Shown piece by piece: positions 18,008 to 24,698 of a DNA stretch of 34,001 bases. A program made the translations under genes and the position numbers. The stretch lies in the NCBI GenBank assembly GCA_903904655.1, contig CAIVDK010000439.1, positions 1 to 34,001 on the forward strand. The letters run 5' to 3'. The stretch comes from an uncultured delta proteobacterium (lineage in GTDB: Bacteria > Desulfobacterota > Syntrophia > Syntrophales > Smithellaceae). Position 1 is the stretch's first letter, and every line of letters begins with the position of its first letter. The notes under the pieces were generated by a model. It had not been told where the DNA came from. It ran no database searches and saw only the letters and a program-made list of their open reading frames with translations.

Positions 18008-18940
18008 TTACCTTTCCAATAATTTTCTTCCTCCAAATACTTTGATTTTGTCCACAAGATCAAAAGCGGCCGTTTTGATTTGATAATCCTGCCAACGTTG
18101 TTCATATAGGCTTGTTGAAAGCAATGCTACATCCGTGGTTTGACCTTCACCCACCCACTCGTCGAGACCATAGTCATAGCGGATACCGCCCCGCTCCGTT
18201 AGGACATATCGCGCGTGGGGTTTATCTCCTGATGCCTTGATTTTCCATCTAAAGACCTGCAATATCAATCCTTCTGGAATTATCTGAGGGAATTTGCGCA
18301 AACAATCATCTTTCCATTCCGTTGCTCTTTTCTGCTCCTTCAAATCGTCATATTCAACATGAAGTTCTATCCGCAATGGTAAATGTTCTTCAAAGGCAAA
18401 TTCGATAAGATTGGAGAATGTTTTCCGAAAACGGGATTTCATGGGATCGAAATGAGGATCGATGATAAGAATTTCCTTACTGACCTGCAACAACAGCTTG
18501 GCGCAGCAAGCCAATTCATTTGCTTTACGGGAAATTACTTGCTCTTTTGGTACGTTCCAAAGGGGGTGAGATGCGTCGAGTTCGTCTATATTCAGGATAT
18601 TCGGGATTTTTGCCTCGTTGTTTCTGGCAATGACAGCGTGAAAGGGGCGCTGCCGCTGCTGCTCTTCTATGTTGTTCATCCAGTTTTTTTCAGGATCATA
18701 CGGTCTATTCAATTTTGCCATTTTGCTCTTTTCAAGATTTTTTAACTTTATCGCAATACGGGAACGCTCCACATCTCGTAACTGTGTATTTTCACAACAG
18801 GCTGCCATAACCATGCGCGCCCACTTTCCGGGAAAGCGTGAAATCAGCCGTCCGTGCTCGACACCTACTTGATCATCAACATAACGGAAATTTTGCCAGT
18901 TGTTGAGTGCTTCGGGTTCCACAGCATATTCATTGATCAT
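18008..18940 (-). CDS. PLD-like protein partnered with the AAA ATPase
   Basis: A 310-aa protein. Its second half resembles a phospholipase D-like fold: KEILIIDPHFDP at 155-166, then RIELHVEYDD. PHARYVLTERGGIRYDYGLDEW at 241-262 looks like an HKD-type motif in which Lys is replaced (H242-x-R244). The N-terminal half has no motif I recognise. The ATG at 18940 comes 2 nt after the ATPase stop, so the two are translated together and probably form one system. In such a pair the ATPase would be the sensor or motor and this protein a nuclease or phosphodiesterase effector. That role is inference; the degenerate motif leaves catalysis open. Confidence 0.6.
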   Translation of the reverse strand: MINEYAVEPEALNNWQNFRYVDDQVGVEHGRLISRFPGKWARMVMAACCENTQLRDVERSRIAIKLKNLEKSKMAKLNRPYDPEKNWMNNIEEQQRQRPFHAVIARNNEAKIPNILNIDELDASHPLWNVPKEQVISRKANELACCAKLLLQVSKEILIIDPHFDPMKSRFRKTFSNLIEFAFEEHLPLRIELHVEYDDLKEQKRATEWKDDCLRKFPQIIPEGLILQVFRWKIKASGDKPHARYVLTERGGIRYDYGLDEWVGEGQTTDVALLSTSLYEQRWQDYQIKTAAFDLVDKIKVFGGRKLLER

Positions 18941-18942
18941 GA

Positions 18943-20646
18943 TCAGAAAAGCTCCCTTTCCCGCTCCGTAAAAAAGCCATCAGGCCATTTATCGATAAAA
19001 TCGCCATCCTCGGAGATGCGTAATTCCATCAATTCTGTCCCGTTCTCTGTAGGCTTGGCATAGATGACGGCCACATCCTCTGGGCGTAAGGGCTTTTCAC
19101 CTTCTTCAAGCTCTCCATTGGTCGTGTTTCGGATTAACCTGAGCAATCGCAATATCAAGTGCTCGCTGTGTGTTTCGATGATAAATTGATTGCCATTAAT
19201 GTCGGCCTCATCCATACCTTTTTCCTTTGATGGTATGCGTTCATTAATGCAATTTGCAAAGAAACTTCCCAATTCTGCCTGCAACCTGGGGTGCAAATGA
19301 ATTTCAGGCTGTTCAATGCAAATAATTTTGTGACCGGGATCTATATAACTGGGTAGAATGCCTTGGACAATAATGGGAAGAAGTTGACTAATGCCGAAGC
19401 CGACATCTGTGGGACTGACTTCGCATCCATTTTTTTTATCAATCAAGGCTAAGGTAAATAAATTGCGTTTAAAGCGCTCTACCTTGAGTTCATATCCCAT
19501 TTCGAATTTATCAAACCAGTGATTAACATTTTCGACAATATCCGGTCGTTTAAACAAAATATCTGGCATGTATTTCCCGGATTTACCTACATCTGATCCT
19601 GCATTTCCCGAGAATGAATAAGCCCTACCTGGGAATTCTCTTAGTGGCCCTATATGAATAATTTTTTTAAGATATTGAGTAAGGAGGTCCGTTATTGGTA
19701 GGATAAAATCAATAGGAACAATTTGACGATATTCTTCTTGTCGATTGAACAAACCCGCATAAGCAATCAAAATAGGCAACGAGATATAATTCCAATAATG
19801 TGCTCGTCCTGCCAATCCGTAAGGGAAACATTTTGCAATCTTGATTATCCTGTCATTAGGCGGCATGCCTATTTGTGAAAAATCCTCGAAAGAATTATTA
19901 TAAAATGAACATTCTATTTTTTCTAAATGACGTATTATTTTCTTTCTCGCCTTTGCTTCCTCCTGAGAATATAGTGGTAATGATTCCATCATATTCAAAT
20001 CATCAGAAAAAAAACATTTGCTAATCTCTTTGTCACTTTTTGCATTATTCCCATAGTGTTGAGCATAATAATCCCAATTTGCTTTGATAAATTCTGAATT
20101 GAAGTTTATCGACTCCAAAAAGAGCATTGATTTTGTCAAACAATCTAAACCATCTCTTTTCCGCCCGAATATACGGGAAAACTTTGGAGACAATGTAATA
20201 TTATTATAAACTAATAGCGGCTCCGGATTCCGCAGATAAAACAGGCGTATCGATTTCACAATCACATCACCTGTTTTATCCTTATGAAATGTGAACTCCA
20301 GTGTCATGACCTCATCTTCGCGAATTGGACGTGACTCCCAGCAAATATTAGCAATTTCTGGATCCCATATAAAATTGAATGAAAAAGACATTTTAAATTC
20401 ATTTTTATCATCATGTTTATGAATAAATTCTGAATAGTCACCAAGATCCACTAAGTTTCCCCGTGACAGCAATGGCACTTCATCATTTGTTGATTCCTCC
20501 AATGTCTGTTTGAATAGCAGTAATGATTGGATGAATGAGCTTTTTCCAGAACTGTTCGGTCCATAAAGCAACGTGATAGGTTTCAGAGGAATGCGCTGCA
20601 TCTTGCCAAAGGCCTTGAAATTTTCGATTCCTATTTCAGTGAACAT
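18943..20646 (-). CDS. AAA family ATPase, DUF3696 type (defence-like)
   Basis: A 567-aa ABC/OLD-like ATPase. It opens with IGIENFKAFGKMQRIPLKP, has Walker A GPNSSGKSS at 29-37, HIGPLREFPGRAY at 331-343 and an ABC-type signature GFGISQLLP at 416-424. Walker B IICIEQPEIHLHP is at 441-453 and the switch block FIIETHSEHLILR at 488-500. The closing RPEDVAVIYAKP...DGDFIDKWPDGFF fits the DUF3696 tail. There is no TOPRIM nuclease domain. Such ATPases often sit in anti-phage or abortive-infection operons. GAGGAG lies 5 nt before the ATG, and a sigma-54-type promoter lies about 45 nt upstream. It heads the operon with the PLD-like, nitrilase-like and nuclease-like genes. Confidence 0.85.
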   Translation of the reverse strand: MFTEIGIENFKAFGKMQRIPLKPITLLYGPNSSGKSSFIQSLLLFKQTLEESTNDEVPLLSRGNLVDLGDYSEFIHKHDDKNEFKMSFSFNFIWDPEIANICWESRPIREDEVMTLEFTFHKDKTGDVIVKSIRLFYLRNPEPLLVYNNITLSPKFSRIFGRKRDGLDCLTKSMLFLESINFNSEFIKANWDYYAQHYGNNAKSDKEISKCFFSDDLNMMESLPLYSQEEAKARKKIIRHLEKIECSFYNNSFEDFSQIGMPPNDRIIKIAKCFPYGLAGRAHYWNYISLPILIAYAGLFNRQEEYRQIVPIDFILPITDLLTQYLKKIIHIGPLREFPGRAYSFSGNAGSDVGKSGKYMPDILFKRPDIVENVNHWFDKFEMGYELKVERFKRNLFTLALIDKKNGCEVSPTDVGFGISQLLPIIVQGILPSYIDPGHKIICIEQPEIHLHPRLQAELGSFFANCINERIPSKEKGMDEADINGNQFIIETHSEHLILRLLRLIRNTTNGELEEGEKPLRPEDVAVIYAKPTENGTELMELRISEDGDFIDKWPDGFFTERERELF

Positions 20647-20690
20647 ATTTTCTCCTCGATCAGTGTTGCGTTATCAAAGCCCTGTTATAA

Positions 20691-20706
20691 AGCGACTTCT
20701 GTGCCA
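20691..20706 (-). promoter_or_regulatory. Sigma-54-type -24/-12 promoter of the ATPase operon
   Basis: Read on the minus strand, TGGCACAGAAGTCGCT matches the sigma-54 consensus TGGCACGNNNNTTGCW at all but two fixed positions. The invariant GG and GC have the correct spacing. Transcription would begin near 20680, leaving a leader of about 34 nt to the ATPase ATG. A sigma-54 activator gene lies in the same region (21876-23441). The sequence match is direct; use in vivo is inference. An AT-rich sigma-70-like alternative (ATTAAA/ATTATA on the plus strand, 20714-20741) overlaps just upstream. Confidence 0.6.
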
Positions 20707-20725
20707 GGAAACGATTATATTTTCA

Positions 20726-20751
20726 ACATATTGTAATTAAACGACATATTG
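20726..20751 (-). promoter_or_regulatory. Direct repeat upstream of the sigma-54 promoter
   Basis: CAATATGT occurs twice on the minus strand (20751-20744 and 20733-20726) with an 18-nt period, just upstream of the -24 element. It could be an activator-binding site, but it is AT-rich and close to the promoter for a typical enhancer. Confidence 0.2.
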
Positions 20752-20824
20752 CATTGCTTCACTCAAAGCATCGTGTCCTTGGACATATTATAGGTAATAT
20801 TTATTTCGAACATAGTAACATTGG

Positions 20825-21013
20825 TTACTTTTCTCTTCGAAAATTAACAAGCTTATTGTTTATTATTACTTCAACATCAGCCGCAAATTTATCATCGTCG
20901 TCCAGCCTGGGCATTGTTTGCAGGAAGATTTTCAATTCCCTCAAGGTTCGCGTGCCGACGGCTTTTTCCACCAGCCCAATTGTTGCCGCCGGTTTTCCAC
21001 ATCTCATGATCAT
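20825..21013 (-). CDS. Small hypothetical protein (62 aa)
   Basis: A 62-aa frame starting at the ATG at 21013, chosen because a strong AAGGAG (21022-21027) stands 8 nt upstream. An in-frame ATG at 21055 lacks this. The sequence has a helical LRELKIFLQTMPRLDDDDKF and an acidic stretch. I do not recognise the family. It lies between the broken toxin gene and the sigma-54 promoter of the ATPase operon, on the same strand. It could be an antitoxin-like or regulatory peptide, but nothing proves this. Confidence 0.5.
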   Translation of the reverse strand: MIMRCGKPAATIGLVEKAVGTRTLRELKIFLQTMPRLDDDDKFAADVEVIINNKLVNFRREK

Positions 21014-21104
21014 AGAGAATTCTCCTTTATCCTGCCTTCGACACTTTCCAAGCAAATAATGAATAATATCATCGTAGTGTAACTTTTACGTTCTATTTCT
21101 TGCA

Positions 21105-21421
21105 TTATCTGTATTCACTTGCTTGTTCAGATACTCGATGTCTCCAATAGTCAGGAGTACGGTGAAGATGCATCACGGCTGTCACAATGATTTATTCTTC
21201 CTCATCACAGTATAGAATTCCATAGTGGAAACGGCCGACCAGAATTCTTCTGATTCCATTTCGCTGGAGGGGATAAGACATAGGGTTAATAGAGATCGCG
21301 TCCGTTCCTTTCTTGATCATGGATAAGAACTCCCGCCCCAATCCTTGTCTATGTTTATCATAGAAGATGGCCGCTTCGTTCATTTCCTGCTCTGCTTGGG
21401 AAGAAAAATGACTTTCTTCAT
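21105..21421 (-). pseudogene. Broken RelE/ParE-type toxin gene
   Basis: The expected start is the ATG at 21421, overlapping the antitoxin stop as ATGA. It reads MKKVIFLP and then leaves frame after a few codons. One extra base near 21397-21407 would restore MKKVIFLSQAEQEMNEAA, the usual ParE beginning. The middle (FYDKHRQGLGREFLSMI ... RRILVGRFHYGILYCDEEE) is a clear ParE/RelE-type toxin. It is then cut by an in-frame TAA at 21192-21194. The same frame continues as IIVTAVMHLHRTPDYWRHR, the standard C-terminus, to a TAA at 21105-21107. Two independent lesions suggest an inactivated toxin of about 105 aa. A single frame from 21455 avoids the first lesion but gives an atypical N-terminus. Confidence 0.8.
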
Positions 21422-21648
21422 CGCATTTTAGAGAACGCATCACTGTAGACATCATCGGCAGGTCTGCCCTGGATTTTACCTTGCCGGTATTCCTGATAGC
21501 GCCTTTCGGCTTCCTGAAGCCACAACTCTTCTGCTTCGGGGTCGTCGTAATTATCGAGACTTTTTATCAGGTCCATCGCCAGCCTTGCACGTTCCTCGGC
21601 GGAGAGAGTCAAAGCAGCTTCTTCTATTTTTCCCAAATTGGTACTCAT
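21418..21648 (-). CDS. Addiction-module antitoxin (TIGR02574-like)
   Basis: A 76-aa antitoxin: KIEEAALTLSAEERARLAMDLIKSLD, then an acidic PEAEELWLQEAERRYQEYRQGKIQG, ending in the family-typical DDVYSDAFSKMR. AAGGAGG lies 6 nt before the ATG. Its stop overlaps the original start of the ParE-like toxin gene by 4 nt, which is the classical module layout. Because the toxin is broken, the antitoxin may now be free of selection for neutralisation, yet its frame is intact. Confidence 0.85.
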   Translation of the reverse strand: MSTNLGKIEEAALTLSAEERARLAMDLIKSLDNYDDPEAEELWLQEAERRYQEYRQGKIQGRPADDVYSDAFSKMR

Positions 21649-21719
21649 AACCAGCCTCCTTTTCGCGGCATAAGAGTAGTCTTAACCTACGAAAATATCA
21701 ACAGGTAATAAGTATTAAC

Positions 21720-21866
21720 CAATGTCGTTGACTTAAGAAGTAATCCCCTTTTATTCTTCCTTTGCGAAAGGTGGATACATTTTGATTTTATTGACATTTT
21801 TTAAAATCTCCCCCCAACCCCTCTTTACCAAAGAGGGGAGCTTTAGCGCTTAAGTCAATGACATTG
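21720..21866. mobile_element. 147-bp MITE-like element
   Basis: An 18-bp terminal inverted repeat, CAATGTCGTTGACTTAAG at 21720-21737 and its near-perfect complement at 21849-21866 (one mismatch), bounds a non-coding 147-bp segment. Inside is a hairpin-forming C-rich/G-rich stretch (CCCCTCTTT ... AAAGAGGGG, about 21820-21838). It ends 9 nt from the stop of the sigma-54 activator gene. No target-site duplication is obvious. No transposase is present in the window. Confidence 0.65.
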
Positions 21867-21875
21867 AGTGTCAAC

Positions 21876-23441
21876 CTATATCCCGAATTTTTCTTTCGCG
21901 CGTTTGCGGAACGTGTGGGGTTTGATGTTGAGGAGTCGGGCGGCGGCTTCCCGGTTGCCGTCTTTAACTTTAACAGCTTCTTCGTAATATGCTTTTTCAA
22001 GATTGTGCAGGTGCACGTCCAGTTTCAGACCGTCAGGGGGGATGGTGACTATCGGAGCATTTGGTTGTTCTGTGTTGCCGGACGATTTCGGAAAAGAGGA
22101 ACCCGGTGAAGTGATTTCTGGCGGTAAATCGTTTTCTTTGATGGCGCTGCCCTTGGAGAGGACAAAGGCCCTCTCGACGGCATTTTCCAATTCCCGGATG
22201 TTTCCCGGCCACGAATAGGAAAGGATGCGGCGCATTGCTTCCCGGCTGAGCTGCTTCTGCTGCCGGTAGCGGGAGTTATGGCGGTCAAGAAAGTATTCCA
22301 CAAGAAGGGTAATATCCTCCGTGCGCTCCCGCAGGGCGGGCATGGGGATTTCAATCACCTTGAGCCGGTAGTAAAGGTCTTCCCGGAATTTTCCTTCGCT
22401 GATAAAAGCGGCCAGATTCCGGTTGGTGGCGGCAATAATCCGGACATCGGCGCGAATGGTTTTTGCGCCGCCCAGCCGCGTGATTGTCTTATCCTGCAAG
22501 ACGCGCAGGATTTTGGCCTGGGCGGGCAGAGGCATATCACCAATTTCATCTAAGAAAATTGTGCCCCCGTCCGCCAGTTCGAATTTTCCCTTCTTCTGCT
22601 GTGTGGCCCCGGTGAAGGCGCCTTTCTCATGGCCGAAAAGTTCGCTTTCCACAAGGGTCTCCGGAATGGCGGCGCAATTTACGACGATCAGGGGTTCCTC
22701 TTTCCTTGTGCTGTTGTAATGGATGGCCTTAGCCACAAGTTCCTTGCCCGTGCCCGTTTCGCCTTGGATCAGAACCGCCGAGTCATACAGGGAGGCCGCC
22801 CGGACAGTGTCCATAACCCGCGTCAGCGCCGGACTTTTGCCGATCATTTGAAGGCCGGAAAATTCCCGGATGAGTTCATCTCGCTCTGCCTCTAGTTTTT
22901 CCTTGCGCAGACAGGTCGCGGCAATGTCCAGTGTTTCCGGCGACGGCGGCGTGATCCTGGGAAAGGTCGCCAGTGATAGACTTATTTCGGAGACAGCTTT
23001 CTGCTGCGGTCTCAGGAAACGAGGCGGTGTGATCTTGAGGAGCGTGGCGGGCACAATGCCTGATTGGGCCATGAGGAACCAAACGGTCTGCATCTGCGGC
23101 GTCCCGGATGCCGTGGCAATAAAACAGGCGGGCTGCCGATCGCGATACTCCTCCAGGATTTCCCGGCACCTTGCGCTCATGTTCAGGAAAAGGGCTTCGT
23201 AATCCGTCGGGTCAGGGATATCGATATTGTGTATCCGTGTGCGGACATCCCCCGCTCTCTTGAAAATCTCCTGCTGGAGCCGCTGGGCGTTGGGAAGGCT
23301 GTTCGGGTTGGTGAAGATATGGACGGCATGAAAAGACCGCTCCGTAAGCAAAGTGAGAACCGGCCCGTCGGTAAAGACGCCTTTCACAGCTTCGGGATTG
23401 TAAGGATCACGGTTGCCGGCAAAAGTAAAAAGAATATCCAT
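21876..23441 (-). CDS. CARF/RtcR-type sigma-54-dependent transcriptional activator
   Basis: A 521-aa bacterial enhancer-binding protein. The N-terminal 180 residues resemble the CARF-type sensor of RtcR: LFTFAGNRDPYNPEAV at 4-19, HIFTNPNSLPNA, NIDIPDPTDYEALFLNM at 72-88 and the ligand-loop block ATASGTPQMQTVW at 109-121. The AAA+ domain follows with Walker A GETGTGKE at 227-234, the sigma-54 contact loop GAFTGAT at 274-280, Walker B GGTIFLDEIGD at 292-302 and WPGNIRELENAVERAF at 411-426. A C-terminal Fis-type helix-turn-helix is at about 483-516. RtcR senses RNA ends and drives RNA repair genes in E. coli, but no rtcA or rtcB is seen here. The sigma-54 promoter at 20691-20706 is a candidate target. 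The start is plausible but its ribosome binding site is weak. Confidence 0.9.
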   Translation of the reverse strand: MDILFTFAGNRDPYNPEAVKGVFTDGPVLTLLTERSFHAVHIFTNPNSLPNAQRLQQEIFKRAGDVRTRIHNIDIPDPTDYEALFLNMSARCREILEEYRDRQPACFIATASGTPQMQTVWFLMAQSGIVPATLLKITPPRFLRPQQKAVSEISLSLATFPRITPPSPETLDIAATCLRKEKLEAERDELIREFSGLQMIGKSPALTRVMDTVRAASLYDSAVLIQGETGTGKELVAKAIHYNSTRKEEPLIVVNCAAIPETLVESELFGHEKGAFTGATQQKKGKFELADGGTIFLDEIGDMPLPAQAKILRVLQDKTITRLGGAKTIRADVRIIAATNRNLAAFISEGKFREDLYYRLKVIEIPMPALRERTEDITLLVEYFLDRHNSRYRQQKQLSREAMRRILSYSWPGNIRELENAVERAFVLSKGSAIKENDLPPEITSPGSSFPKSSGNTEQPNAPIVTIPPDGLKLDVHLHNLEKAYYEEAVKVKDGNREAAARLLNIKPHTFRKRAKEKFGI

Positions 23442-23809
23442 AAGACTATCGTTTCTGTTTGTTTACATGTTTGCGTGGCAATCTAAAACCATGAGATTGC
23501 TTCACTTCGTTCGCAATGACCCGTTCATGTTTTCTTAGTATACATGCGAGACATTATGTACGACCATCTACGTGAAATTTTGTAGCACATTATTTATTTT
23601 AGTTCTGCTATTTTTTCTATTGATTTGGAAAGAGAGCGATCACCGAATAACACCTCTGATGATTTTGACCGTGACGCGCCTGTATGTCATTTACCCTTTG
23701 ATATTGACCCCATCGCCCTTTCGTGCTAGGTAACCGCTTGTAAATTTGAAGATACGGACCCGTTGGATAGGTCTGTGCTTCTTTTTGGCAACCACTTAAG
23801 GAGGACATT
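23442..23809. other. Intergenic region between the divergent activator gene and glyQ
   Basis: No convincing gene here. It must carry the promoters of both divergent genes, but I cannot pick a clear -35/-10 pair. A hairpin GCAATCT/AGATTGC lies at 23478-23484 and 23494-23500. It is followed by ATTGC...GCAAT (23496-23517), a hairpin of a kind often dispersed in genomes. There is no T-box motif before glyQ. Weak complementarity GACC/GGTC occurs near 23757-23773. Confidence 0.5.
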
Positions 23810-24682
23810 GTGACTTTTCAGGAATTAATATTTGCTCTCGAACAATACTGGCACTCTCAAGGCTGCGTCATCCAGCAGCCCTATGATATGGAAGTCGGCG
23901 CGGGAACGTTTCATCCCGCCACCTGCCTGCGCGCACTGGGGCCCGAACCGTGGAACGTGGCCTATGTTCAACCATCGAGGCGTCCCACCGACGGCCGCTA
24001 TGGCGAAAATCCCAACCGCCTGCAACACTATTATCAGTACCAGGTCATCATGAAACCCTCCCCTAAAAATATCCAGGAACTCTACCTCAATTCACTCAAA
24101 AGTTTCGGCATCGATCCGCTCGAGCACGACATCCGTTTTGTGGAGGACGACTGGGAATCGCCAACACTGGGCGCATGGGGACTGGGTTGGGAAGTCTGGC
24201 TCGACGGCATGGAAATTTCGCAGTTTACGTATTTCCAGCAGGTAGGGGGCTTTGACTGCAACCCCGTCTGCGCTGAGCTGACGTACGGAACGGAACGCAT
24301 CGCCATGTACATTCAAGGGATCAACAATGTCTATGATTTGCAGTGGACCGACAAAATAAAATACGGCGACATTCATCATAAAGGTGAAGTGGAATTTTCC
24401 ACCTACAATTTTGAAGTGGCAAACATTCCCATGCTGCGCAAGCTCTTTGATATGTATGAAGAGGAAGCCTTGCTCATTGCCGAGAAAAATCTGGCCCTGC
24501 CCGCCTACGATTACTGTCTGAAATGTTCCCATACTTTCAATCTGCTCAACGCCCGCGGCGCAATCAGCGTGGCCGAGCGGACCAGTTACATCGGCCGGGT
24601 CAGAAATCTGGCGCGCCTCAGCGCCGAACTTTACCTCAAGCAACGCGAAGAAATGGGGTATCCCCTTTTAAAGAACAACTAG
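23810..24682 (+). CDS. glyQ: Glycine-tRNA ligase alpha subunit
   Basis: The catalytic alpha chain of the tetrameric (alpha2beta2) bacterial glycyl-tRNA synthetase. The product is 290 aa (E. coli 303). It begins with [36 protein letters not shown]-type sequence. It also has [26 protein letters not shown] and [18 protein letters not shown], all conserved. The start is GTG at 23810, supported by AAGGAGG at 23798-23804. glyS follows after 16 nt. Confidence 0.97.
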   Translation: MTFQELIFALEQYWHSQGCVIQQPYDMEVGAGTFHPATCLRALGPEPWNVAYVQPSRRPTDGRYGENPNRLQHYYQYQVIMKPSPKNIQELYLNSLKSFGIDPLEHDIRFVEDDWESPTLGAWGLGWEVWLDGMEISQFTYFQQVGGFDCNPVCAELTYGTERIAMYIQGINNVYDLQWTDKIKYGDIHHKGEVEFSTYNFEVANIPMLRKLFDMYEEEALLIAEKNLALPAYDYCLKCSHTFNLLNARGAISVAERTSYIGRVRNLARLSAELYLKQREEMGYPLLKNN

Positions 24683-24698
24683 AAGATCTGGAGACAAA

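Noticed and set aside
21056-21104. Gap between the toxin relic and the 62-aa unknown
   Set aside because: Inspected for a sigma-54 or sigma-70 promoter; nothing convincing apart from AT-rich sequence.
23617-23808. A 63-codon minus-strand frame before glyQ
   Set aside because: No ribosome binding site, low-quality composition, and it would start opposite the glyQ ribosome binding site.
23600-23809. Possible T-box leader before glyQ
   Set aside because: No T-box sequence (AGGGTGGNACCGCG type) and no terminator with a T-tract. The GACC/GGTC pairing is too weak.
23849-23864. A TGGCAC-N8-GC match to the sigma-54 promoter pattern on the plus strand
   Set aside because: It lies inside glyQ, the -12 part reads AGGCT rather than TTGCW, and no gene starts downstream at a fitting distance. 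Chance match.
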